From positions 62,001 to 126,000 of the forward strand of contig JAGQVE010000004.1 of the NCBI GenBank assembly GCA_020438105.1: 64,000 bases of DNA, written 5' to 3'. The translations under genes and the position numbers were made by a program. The stretch comes from Bacteroidales bacterium (GTDB taxonomy: Bacteria > Bacteroidota > Bacteroidia > Bacteroidales > JAADJA01). Shown here piece by piece: positions 6,784 through 15,079 of the stretch (the stretch's first letter is position 1; the number at the start of each line of letters is the position of its first letter). The notes under the pieces were generated by a model. That model was given only the letters and a program-made list of their open reading frames with translations. It made no database searches and had not been told where the DNA came from.

Positions 6784-9759
6784 ATGAATCGTCCAAATCC
6801 ACTTCGTGCCCCGAAGTACTATTTTAGTGATACCTCTTTCAGCACCTTGATGCGTAAAAGGATTTATCATGTTCTTTTAATTTCAAGTGCATATGATGCT
6901 TTCATGTTAGAAGATGACGGAAGGATAGATGAGCAAATCTTTAACGAATATGTTTCACTGAATTTAAGATATCCTCCACAGTTTATTTTGGCCGATTCGA
7001 AGGAGGATGCTCTTTGGATTTTAGATGAAGGGAACATCGATTTGGTAATAACCATGTTAAGCGCTGAGGAAACAGATACATTTGAACTAGCTCAGCAAAT
7101 CAAAGAAAAGTTCCCTGATAAACCAATCGTTGTACTGACTCCATTTTCCAGAAAAGTAACATTAAAGGTTGATCAGGCAGATTTAAGCGCAATTGATTAC
7201 ATCTTCAGCTGGTTGGGTAATGCCGATATTTTAATGGCAATTATAAAGCTTATCGAAGATGGTATGAATGCAGAGCATGATGTTAAAGAGGTTGGTGTGC
7301 AAACCATTTTGCTGGTTGAGGATTCAATCCGTTTTTATTCAAGTTACCTGCCCAATATTTATAAGATCATTTTTAAGCAATCCCTAAAGTTTATGACAGA
7401 GGGATTGAATGAGCACCAAAAAATGCTACGCATGCGCGGCAGACCAAAAATATTGCTGGCAACAACATTTGAGGAAGCAGTGTTTTTGTATGAAAAATAC
7501 AAACATAACATGCTTGGCGTAATCACCGACCTGAGTTATACGCGAGAAGGACAAACCGATAAAATGGCCGGGGTAAAATTGTGCCAATTGATTAAAGATG
7601 ATGATCGTTTCATGCCACTGCTTTTGCAATCATCAGATGAAAACAGTGAACAACTGGCCAGGGAGGTTAGGGTTGGATTTATTAATAAACATAGCAAAAC
7701 CCTGTCCCACGAATTGCGAAGTTTTATTTTCGAATACTTTGCTTTTGGAGATTTTGTTTTTGTTGATCCCGCAGATGGACATGAGGTTATGCGGGCAAGC
7801 GATCTTAAATCGTTTCAGGAGATTTTATTCAGGGTTCCTGATTTTTCGCTTGAATATCATATTACACGAAATCATTTTTCAAAATGGTTCAGGGCAAGGG
7901 CATTATTTCCATTGGCAGATCTCATCCGTGATTTACAAATCAATGATTTTAAAAACCTGGATGAAGTTCGCAGGTTTATGTTTGATGCCATAGCAAGTTT
8001 CAGACTTAACAAGGCCAGGGGTGTAATTGCCGAGTTTTATCGTGAAACATTTGATGAGTACTTCACCTTTACCAGGATTGGCACCGGGTCTATTGGCGGT
8101 AAAGCCAGGGGCCTTGCTTTTTTGGATTCGCTGGTATCCAGAAATAACATTTTGGAAAGGTTTCCGGGTGTAATTGTTACAATCCCCCGAACGGTGGTGT
8201 TGTGTACCGATGTTTTTGATGAATTTATGGAGGAAAATAACCTTTATTCAGTTGCTTTGTCAGATGGGGTAACAGATCAGGAAATTCTTGATGCTTTTGT
8301 TGCTGCACGGCTACCTTTCAGAATTCATGAAGATCTGTACACTTTTATCTCAGTCATACATAATCCCATTGCAGTACGCTCATCATCTTTGCTCGAAGAT
8401 AGCCATTATCAGCCTTTTGCCGGGATTTACTCTACGTATATGATCCCTTATGTAAAGAATGACGAAAGGCAAATGATTGATATGCTTTCACAGGCAATTA
8501 AAAGCGTTTATGCTTCAGCATTTTATAAAGACAGCAAAGCCTATATGTCGGCAACACTGAATGTGATTGATGAAGAAAAAATGGCCATTGTATTGCAGGA
8601 AGTTTGCGGTCATACCTATGGGAAACGATTTTATCCAAGCTTTTCAGGCGTTGCGAGGTCCATTAATTTTTATCCAATTGAACCCGAGCAAACCGAAGAT
8701 GGAATTGCCAATATTGCGCTGGGTTTAGGTAAATATATTGTGGATGGTGGCCAAACGTTAAGGTTTTCGCCAAAATATCCGAAAAAAGTATTGCAACTCA
8801 CCTCGCCTGACATGGCCCTTCGTGAAACACAAAGAATTTTTTATGCTCTCGACTTGTCCCCTGAAATATTTAAACCCAGTCTCGATGACGGGGTTAATCT
8901 TGTATCTTTAAGAATTAAAGAGGCCGAAAAGGATAAAAGCTTGCAACACATTGCCTCTACTTATGATTTCAATAACAATGTTTTGCGTGATGGTCCGAAT
9001 TATGAAGGCAAAAAGGTCATTACCTTCACAAATATTTTGCGACATGATGTATTTCCACTAGCTGGGATTTTGGATCTTGTGCTTGAAATTGGTCAGCATG
9101 AAATGAATAAGCCGGTAGAAATCGAGTTTGCGGTAAACCTGAGTAATAAAAAAGGCGAACCTCATTTGTTCAATTTACTTCAAATCAGGCCCATTGTCGA
9201 CAATAAGGAAACGATGGATGTAAATCTTGAAAATGTTGAATTAGCGAGCTGTATCATCAGTTCTGATAGCGCACTTGGTAATGGAATTATTGAAAATCTC
9301 TTTGACGTTGTTTATATTAAACCCGAATCATTTGATCCAGCTAAAAGTCCTCAAATTGCTCAGGATGTGGGGAGGATCAATGATCAATTTCTGAAAGAGA
9401 AAAAAAATTATATCCTTATCGGTCCAGGCCGCTGGGGAAGCACCGATCCCTGGCTGGGCATACCCGTTAAGTGGCCGCAAATATCTGCGGCACGGCTTAT
9501 CATCGAATCAGGAATGGAGGATTACAGGATTGATCCCAGTCAGGGAACGCATTTTTTCCAAAATCTGACATCTTTCAGGGTAGGTTATTTTACAATTAAT
9601 CCATACATCAACGATGGTTATTATGACCTTGATTTTCTAAATCAGCATGATGCCGTTTTCGAGGATGACTTCATCAGGCATATTCGTTTTAAGAATCCTG
9701 TGATTGCTAAAATTGACGGGCGCAAAAACAAGGGCGTAGTTCTTAAGCCAGATGAATAA
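6784..9759 (+). CDS. Receiver-domain PEP/pyruvate-binding protein
   Basis: A 991-residue cytoplasmic protein. Residues 25-150 look like a degenerate receiver domain. Residues 172-330 look like an intact one, with the acidic pocket VEDS (near 180) and a probable phospho-acceptor Asp in VITDLSY (near 249). From about residue 430 there is a PEP/pyruvate-binding domain like the N-terminal half of PEP synthase and pyruvate phosphate dikinase: TGSIGGKARGL, then AVRSSSLLEDS and, near the end, GPGRWGSTDPWLG. The swivelling phosphohistidine domain and the C-terminal PEP-binding barrel of true dikinases are missing, so full PEP synthesis is unlikely. A phosphorelay-controlled phosphotransferase or sensor of PEP/pyruvate is plausible. 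It is divergent from the cytidylate-kinase-like gene. Confidence 0.8.
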   Translation: MNRPNPLRAPKYYFSDTSFSTLMRKRIYHVLLISSAYDAFMLEDDGRIDEQIFNEYVSLNLRYPPQFILADSKEDALWILDEGNIDLVITMLSAEETDTFELAQQIKEKFPDKPIVVLTPFSRKVTLKVDQADLSAIDYIFSWLGNADILMAIIKLIEDGMNAEHDVKEVGVQTILLVEDSIRFYSSYLPNIYKIIFKQSLKFMTEGLNEHQKMLRMRGRPKILLATTFEEAVFLYEKYKHNMLGVITDLSYTREGQTDKMAGVKLCQLIKDDDRFMPLLLQSSDENSEQLAREVRVGFINKHSKTLSHELRSFIFEYFAFGDFVFVDPADGHEVMRASDLKSFQEILFRVPDFSLEYHITRNHFSKWFRARALFPLADLIRDLQINDFKNLDEVRRFMFDAIASFRLNKARGVIAEFYRETFDEYFTFTRIGTGSIGGKARGLAFLDSLVSRNNILERFPGVIVTIPRTVVLCTDVFDEFMEENNLYSVALSDGVTDQEILDAFVAARLPFRIHEDLYTFISVIHNPIAVRSSSLLEDSHYQPFAGIYSTYMIPYVKNDERQMIDMLSQAIKSVYASAFYKDSKAYMSATLNVIDEEKMAIVLQEVCGHTYGKRFYPSFSGVARSINFYPIEPEQTEDGIANIALGLGKYIVDGGQTLRFSPKYPKKVLQLTSPDMALRETQRIFYALDLSPEIFKPSLDDGVNLVSLRIKEAEKDKSLQHIASTYDFNNNVLRDGPNYEGKKVITFTNILRHDVFPLAGILDLVLEIGQHEMNKPVEIEFAVNLSNKKGEPHLFNLLQIRPIVDNKETMDVNLENVELASCIISSDSALGNGIIENLFDVVYIKPESFDPAKSPQIAQDVGRINDQFLKEKKNYILIGPGRWGSTDPWLGIPVKWPQISAARLIIESGMEDYRIDPSQGTHFFQNLTSFRVGYFTINPYINDGYYDLDFLNQHDAVFEDDFIRHIRFKNPVIAKIDGRKNKGVVLKPDE

Positions 9760-9923
9760 AAAAAGGCCGTCACAAGAACTTGCAACGGCTAAAAAACACA
9801 GTGGATTATAATGAGGGAGACGATGACACAAAAGTATCTTCCATATCTGATTTCATGTTAAAGTTAATCTTAAGTTTTTATTAAACAATTTTTGTCAAAC
9901 TTCAATGCTCATGGTGTTTTGAC

Positions 9924-9953
9924 TTTGCTAAGATTTGAAAAGTGATATTTTTG
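9924..9953 (+). promoter_or_regulatory. Bacteroidota-type promoter for the secreted nuclease gene
   Basis: TTTG (9924-9927), an 18-bp spacer, then TATTTTTG (9946-9953): both -33 and -7 elements of the Bacteroidota consensus at near-ideal spacing. The predicted transcript starts just before ATG 9965, which rules out the TTG at 9935 as the start. Confidence 0.7.
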
Positions 9954-9964
9954 CATTCAATAAA

Positions 9965-12889
9965 ATGTTAAAAATGAGCAATATCTCACGTAAGTTACTC
10001 CCCCTCCTTTTAATTATTATTAGTATTTCAACGCAGGCTCAATACGATACTCTTCGTTTGATGTATTACAATGTTCTTGATTTTCCTATAAGTGATCCTG
10101 GTAGAGAAGCCCGTTTCAGAACCATCAACCAGTTTGTTAAGGCTGATATCCTCTGCATTACGGAATTGAAATCGGCCGAAGGAGCTAATTTGATCCTGAA
10201 TGATGCATTGAATATTTATGGGATCGATTATTACCAAATGGCCACATACATCACAGGTGATTTTTCCGAAAACCTCATTTATTTTAATAGCAATAAACTT
10301 GGACTTGTTTCGCAGGATGTTATTTATACCAGCCTGCGCGATATAAATGAATATGTGCTTTATTATAAATCGGTTGATCTTGCGGTAACACAGGATACGG
10401 TTTATTTTTATTTTTACATTGCGCATCTAAAGGCCAGCCAGGGATTTGAGCAGGAAAGACTGGATGAAGTAAATGATTTTCTGACCCATCTGAATGGTTT
10501 ATCCAATCCTGAAAATGTTTTCTTTGGCGGAGATTTTAATTTATATGGAAGTTCTGAACCCGCTTATCAAGCCATTATTAATAATTCGCAGGTTAATCTT
10601 AATGATCCGCTTACCAGTGGTGAATGGCATAACAATCCAACTTACAGCGACATTCATACCCAAAGCACCCGCACCGTAGATTTTGGTAATGGCTCCACGG
10701 GTGGTCTTGATGATCGTTTTGATTTTATTTTTTTCACGGATGATGTAAATAGTGGTTCGCAAAAGGTGAAATATATTCCAAATTCATGTAAGGCTTTTGG
10801 AAATGATGGAAACCACCTGAATCTTGACCTGATTGATCCCCCATCAAATCCTGAAGTTCCTGATTCAGTGATACAGGCTTTGTATTATGGATCGGATCAT
10901 TTGCCGGTTATTTGTGATTTGAGAGTCGAAGCACTTTCAGCAGTTTCAAATTCAAAGATGATGATAACCGAGATCATGTATAATCCTCCCGAAGCTGGCT
11001 TAGATAGCATGGAGTTTATTGAATTATATAATGGGGGAGCCTTACCTGAAAACCTGGAAGGTTTTTATTTCGAACAGGGTATTGATTTCACTTTCCCGGC
11101 TATGAGTGTTAATCCCGGAGAGTTTTTGGTCCTTGCACTTAATGCTGATGCAGTAAATAATACTTTTGGTGTTACTGCCTTACAATGGACAAGCGAGGGC
11201 CTCAGTAACAGTGGAGAATTGTTGCTATTGAAAGATAATTATGGACGAACGGTTGATTCTGTTAATTATTTGGATGTTGCTCCCTGGCCCACTGCTCCCG
11301 ATGGAAATGGCCCCTCATTGATGTTTTGTGATCCTGAACTCGACAATAGTGATCCCGCTAATTGGGCTGCTTCCGCAAACTTTGTTACTGTAAATTCAAA
11401 CGGAGATTCCATTTATGCATCACCCGGGTTTAATGAGTGTGGACTTACACCTGTTGCTGATTTTACAGCAAGTATCACCACAATTACCGCCGGAGAAATC
11501 GTGACGTTTACCGATTTAAGCTTGAATGATCCTACTCAATGGAATTGGACTTTCAACGGTGGAACACCCTCTACTTCCTCTATTCAAAACCCGGTAATCA
11601 CCTATAATACTTCCGGATCCTACCTGGTGTCATTGGCAGTATCCAATGATTTTGGAAGTGATACCGAAATTCGTATTGATTACATTGTTGTTATTGATAA
11701 TTCAGGATCATTAATTATTACAGAAGTGATGAATAACCCGGCCGATATAACAGATGCAAACGGAGAATGGTTTGAAGTGTTCAACCCGGGAAACGCCCCG
11801 GTGGATATGGATGGATGGACCATTAAAGATGACGGAACAGATATCCATATCATATCAGGTTCGGTAATTGTTCCGGCGAAAGGATTTGCAGTACTTGGGA
11901 TCAATAGCAATACTGGATCAAACGGAGGTTTTACCTGCGATTATCAATACACTGGTATTTACCTTGGAAATAGCGGGGATGAAATTGAGCTATTAAGGCC
12001 GGATAATTCACAAGTTGATAAAATTTTATGGGATGGAGGTCCTAGTTGGCCGGATTTAAACGGAGCCTCAATGGTTTTTACAGGAACTACTTTAGATGAT
12101 AATAATGATCCAGTACTTTGGACGGCCGCTTCACTTAGGGAAGAAACCTACCCGATTTCCGGACTCGATTTGGGCTCTCCGGGAACCAATGGTTCGGAGC
12201 AGAACCTTGTTACACCCGGTATTTACATAAATTTACATGTATTTCTGGAGGGAGCTTACAATTTGGGTTCAATGAATTCTGTACTTATCGGATTGGATGA
12301 TTTTCCTTACGTACAACCTTATAATGTATCTCCATGGTTCTATACCGGTTCGGAAGGAGTTACAGCCTTGCCTGGGGTTAATATTGTTGATTGGATATTG
12401 GTTGAAATCAGGGATGCATTTTCGGCTGCCACTGCCACATCTTTAACTATCCTGGCAACACAAGCAGCTTTTTTGCGGAGCGATGGAACTATTATTAACA
12501 CTGAAGGATCCCCTGATTTATTTTTTGATATCAGCCCGACACAACAATTATTTGTTGTAATTCATCATCGTAATCACTTATCAGTGATATCTGCAATGCC
12601 GATTGTTGAATCCGGAGGAACATACAGTTATGATTTTACTACCTCCGATCTGCAAGCTTATAATTATGGTCAGATTGATCTGGGTGATGGGAATTATGGT
12701 ATGATTTCGGGCGATGCTAATGCAGATGGAACAGTTGATATCATGGATAAAAATGATAATTGGGAGTTGAAGGTAGGAAATATAATTTACAATAGGGCTG
12801 ATTTAAATCTTGACGCAGAAATAAATAATGAGGATAAAAATGAATGTTGGTATCCCAACCGTGGCTTAGGCTCCCAGGTACCGGATTAA
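9965..12889 (+). CDS. Secreted endonuclease/exonuclease/phosphatase with lamin-tail, PKD and dockerin-like domains
   Basis: About 974 residues beginning with a signal peptide (LLPLLLIIISISTQAQ). Residues 25-325 form an endonuclease/exonuclease/phosphatase fold: YYNVLDF, ITELKS, GGDFNLYG (catalytic Asp/Asn) and YGSDHLPV (catalytic Asp-His). Two lamin-tail domains follow (MITEIMYNPPEAG and IITEVMNNPADITD, each with EFIELYN/EWFEVFNP), separated by a PKD domain (VADFTASITTITAGE...WNWTFNGG). The C-terminus has no T9SS domain. It has two EF-hand-like loops (SGDANADGTVDIMD and DLNLDAEINNEDK) and ends NRGLGSQVPD, like a dockerin. The likely role is extracellular nucleic acid or phosphate-ester degradation. 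Its last 4 bases overlap the convergent TPR lipoprotein gene. Confidence 0.85.
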   Translation: MLKMSNISRKLLPLLLIIISISTQAQYDTLRLMYYNVLDFPISDPGREARFRTINQFVKADILCITELKSAEGANLILNDALNIYGIDYYQMATYITGDFSENLIYFNSNKLGLVSQDVIYTSLRDINEYVLYYKSVDLAVTQDTVYFYFYIAHLKASQGFEQERLDEVNDFLTHLNGLSNPENVFFGGDFNLYGSSEPAYQAIINNSQVNLNDPLTSGEWHNNPTYSDIHTQSTRTVDFGNGSTGGLDDRFDFIFFTDDVNSGSQKVKYIPNSCKAFGNDGNHLNLDLIDPPSNPEVPDSVIQALYYGSDHLPVICDLRVEALSAVSNSKMMITEIMYNPPEAGLDSMEFIELYNGGALPENLEGFYFEQGIDFTFPAMSVNPGEFLVLALNADAVNNTFGVTALQWTSEGLSNSGELLLLKDNYGRTVDSVNYLDVAPWPTAPDGNGPSLMFCDPELDNSDPANWAASANFVTVNSNGDSIYASPGFNECGLTPVADFTASITTITAGEIVTFTDLSLNDPTQWNWTFNGGTPSTSSIQNPVITYNTSGSYLVSLAVSNDFGSDTEIRIDYIVVIDNSGSLIITEVMNNPADITDANGEWFEVFNPGNAPVDMDGWTIKDDGTDIHIISGSVIVPAKGFAVLGINSNTGSNGGFTCDYQYTGIYLGNSGDEIELLRPDNSQVDKILWDGGPSWPDLNGASMVFTGTTLDDNNDPVLWTAASLREETYPISGLDLGSPGTNGSEQNLVTPGIYINLHVFLEGAYNLGSMNSVLIGLDDFPYVQPYNVSPWFYTGSEGVTALPGVNIVDWILVEIRDAFSAATATSLTILATQAAFLRSDGTIINTEGSPDLFFDISPTQQLFVVIHHRNHLSVISAMPIVESGGTYSYDFTTSDLQAYNYGQIDLGDGNYGMISGDANADGTVDIMDKNDNWELKVGNIIYNRADLNLDAEINNEDKNECWYPNRGLGSQVPD

Positions 12890-13518
12890 TTTTTACAATA
12901 TTCTTCAATCAGTTGGTCAACCTCATCATCATATTTTTGGGCATAACCATGATCAAGTGCTAAATGCAGATTTTGGCAGGCATCATTCAGGCTATCCACC
13001 GAAATCCAAACCAAAGCCAAATTTTTATAAGCATATGCGTTTTGCGGATCTTGTTGCAGCGAAGTTTCAATGTCGGTGAGGGCACCCTGGGTATCATTTT
13101 GTTTATATTTGGCAAAACCCCTGTTATTTAATGCATATGCATTGTTCCCTTCGTTGAGGGAAATATAATGATTGTAGTCATCAATGGAGCCTTTATAATC
13201 GCCCAATTTGTCTTTTACATAAAAAGCTCTGCTGAAATAGGCTTCCTTATAATTGGGGTCCAGGTTGATTGCTTCATTAAAATCCATTAATGCACTATCG
13301 AGTACCTGTTTTTGAACATAGCATAATGCCCTGAAGTAAAAAGCTTCCTTGTAATTGTTTTTGAGTTCAATAGCCCTGCTAAAATGCTGAATTGCTCCCT
13401 GGTAATTTTTAAGCTGGTATTGAGCATTTCCGTCTTTAAAGGAGTGTGTTGCATTGTTTTTAGCACATCCAAATGCCAAAAACAAAATTAGAAGACCAAT
13501 ACCTAGTTTTTTCATCAT
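12886..13518 (-). CDS. TPR-repeat lipoprotein
   Basis: A 210-residue lipoprotein. The signal sequence has a lipobox (LAFGC, Cys near residue 18), so it is expected in the outer or inner membrane facing the periplasm. About five tetratricopeptide repeats follow, recognisable by the alternating Y..AI..F..AI.L...Y..A.F.RA pattern. TPR proteins of this kind scaffold protein assemblies; no partner can be named. ATGs at 13518 and 13515 are equally possible starts. The D-threonine-aldolase-like gene lies upstream on the same strand, with an 81-bp gap. Confidence 0.85.
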   Translation of the reverse strand: MMKKLGIGLLILFLAFGCAKNNATHSFKDGNAQYQLKNYQGAIQHFSRAIELKNNYKEAFYFRALCYVQKQVLDSALMDFNEAINLDPNYKEAYFSRAFYVKDKLGDYKGSIDDYNHYISLNEGNNAYALNNRGFAKYKQNDTQGALTDIETSLQQDPQNAYAYKNLALVWISVDSLNDACQNLHLALDHGYAQKYDDEVDQLIEEYCKN

Positions 13519-13599
13519 GAGTTTGATTTAAAAGGAAAGATAAATACAAAAGTAATATTAAAGTTGAACTACGGTAATAATTATAAAAAACCTTATTCA

Positions 13600-14697
13600 C
13601 TAAAAGCTGTGGATATTTTGCACAGTTTCTCCTTTAATTGTTAAATATGAATTAAAAAGGTTAGCCGACAAACATGAATGAACCGGCAAAATGCCCAGGA
13701 GGTCACCTATTTCTGTTGAATTCATCAAATCTTCAGAACAAGTAACAATCCCATGCTCTTGCGAAAGATTGCTTAAAAATGAGCCCTCAATCGAGTCCGA
13801 CCAACCATCCTTTTTCAAAAAAACTATCCTTCCATAAGTCTTTTGGCCATTTTCATCGGTGATAAAATCTTTTGATAAATGTACTGCTCCACCGTAAATT
13901 ACCAATTCACTTCTCTCAGGATGTTTAGCCACCACCGGGCAAACAATAATTGAGGAAATATCTGAAAATGAACAGGAGCCGATTTGAAGTTGCATTAAAT
14001 CATAAAATATAAAATTTCCGGGGCGGATTTCATCAGCATCTGAGAGGTCATCCACAAGGCTACAGGATGGAGTGTCGCCAATGGAAATCAATAAATCCGG
14101 AAATTGATGAATGTATTTATTTTGCAGTGATTTCAGTTTTGCCATTGATTTGCTAAAGGTGCTATTAACCTCATCTGCACCTCTGGATTGATAGGTGTTT
14201 CCAAAATGCGACAAAAATCCCTTAAACCTGATTACTGGATTTGATTTGCAAACGGAAAGAATTGAATCAATGGTTGAATGATCATTAGCAGATAATCCGG
14301 TTCGGTGGTATCCGGCATCAATTTTAATATAAATGCCTACAGGTGATTTAATATGGTTTGCCAAATATTCAATATGAAAATCCGACTCAATGGTTAAACT
14401 TAAAGTAATACGGTTTGCAAGTTCGTTAATGGTTTCCGTTTCATGGATATTAAATGGAAAAGCTATCAGGATATCATTCCAATGATGCAAAGCAAAATAT
14501 TGCGCCATACCTACCGAAGATACTGTAATGCGCTCTACGTCAAATTCTCTGAACCATGCACCAATTTGGGCCGACTGATGGGTTTTAAAATGAGGCCTGA
14601 AAATGCAATTTGATTTTGCTGCTTTACGGGCCATTTTGGAAATATTTTCCCTGCAGGTGTTTTCGTTGATTAAAAATGTAGGTCGTAATATTTTCAT
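13600..14697 (-). CDS. PLP-dependent D-threonine aldolase/alanine racemase-like enzyme
   Basis: A 365-residue fold-type III PLP enzyme when started at ATG 14697 (MKILRPTFLINE); the longer reading would run back into the upstream terminator hairpin. The PLP lysine is in RPHFKTHQSAQIG near residue 43. Further landmarks are IKIDAGYHRTG, GFLSHFGNTY and, near the end, ILPVHSCLSANLF, with the His-x-Cys metal site of the D-threonine aldolase/D-serine dehydratase (DSD1) group. Family members cleave D-beta-hydroxy amino acids or dehydrate D-serine. The exact substrate is not deducible. No adjacent gene points to a pathway. Confidence 0.82.
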   Translation of the reverse strand: MKILRPTFLINENTCRENISKMARKAAKSNCIFRPHFKTHQSAQIGAWFREFDVERITVSSVGMAQYFALHHWNDILIAFPFNIHETETINELANRITLSLTIESDFHIEYLANHIKSPVGIYIKIDAGYHRTGLSANDHSTIDSILSVCKSNPVIRFKGFLSHFGNTYQSRGADEVNSTFSKSMAKLKSLQNKYIHQFPDLLISIGDTPSCSLVDDLSDADEIRPGNFIFYDLMQLQIGSCSFSDISSIIVCPVVAKHPERSELVIYGGAVHLSKDFITDENGQKTYGRIVFLKKDGWSDSIEGSFLSNLSQEHGIVTCSEDLMNSTEIGDLLGILPVHSCLSANLFNSYLTIKGETVQNIHSF

Positions 14698-14711
14698 GAA
14701 CCCAAATATCG

Positions 14712-14758
14712 TAAAAAAACCCTGTAGCAAGCTGTATTAAAACAACACTACAGGGTTT
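14712..14758 (-). terminator. Terminator after the second adhesin/PID-CTERM unit
   Basis: On the minus strand an 11-bp stem (14748-14758 with 14717-14727) with a 20-nt loop is followed by a run of seven T (14713-14719, shared with the stem end). It lies 20 bp beyond the PID-CTERM stop and before the PLP-enzyme start. Confidence 0.75.
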
Positions 14759-14777
14759 CTAATATTATTAATCTTTC

Positions 14778-14996
14778 TTATTTGTTAAATCGAAAAGCTT
14801 TTTTGGCGCCATAAGCTGCTCCTAATACCAGCATGATCGATATTCCGCCATCAATCGGAGCACCTCCACCTACCGGTGTATTCCCACCATTAGGTGCTCC
14901 ACCACCATTGGGATGGGGAGGGTTTTGTGCAGCAAGAAACAAAGGAGCGGAGAGGAAAAAAGCTGTAACGATTAATGTTTTAAATACTCTTTTCAT
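14778..14996 (-). CDS. PID-CTERM small exported protein
   Basis: A 72-residue protein with a signal peptide (MKRVFKTLIVTAFFLSAPLF, cleaved after LAAQ). A short Gly/Pro/Asn spacer leads to GGGAPIDGG, then a hydrophobic helix (ISIMLVLGAAYGA) and a basic tail (KKAFRFNK). This is the same plan as the protein at 2114-2338, with the full Pro-Ile-Asp motif for which I recall the PID-CTERM family being named. The three-part C-terminus suggests a protease or transpeptidase sorting signal, but no such enzyme is in the window. It lies 83 bp downstream of the 1336-residue T9SS adhesin on the same strand and is followed by a terminator. Confidence 0.75.
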   Translation of the reverse strand: MKRVFKTLIVTAFFLSAPLFLAAQNPPHPNGGGAPNGGNTPVGGGAPIDGGISIMLVLGAAYGAKKAFRFNK

Positions 14997-15079
14997 ATTT
15001 GTATTTTTTTATTGTCAAAATATTTATTTCAAATCCAGCCCCTCCCGGCTTAACACCGGAAGGACATCTGGATATTGAA

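Noticed and set aside
9765..9795. Hairpin after the receiver/PEP-binding gene as a terminator
   Set aside because: GCCGT/ACGGC can pair, but on the plus strand the stem is followed by A-rich, not T-rich, sequence, and no minus-strand gene ends there.
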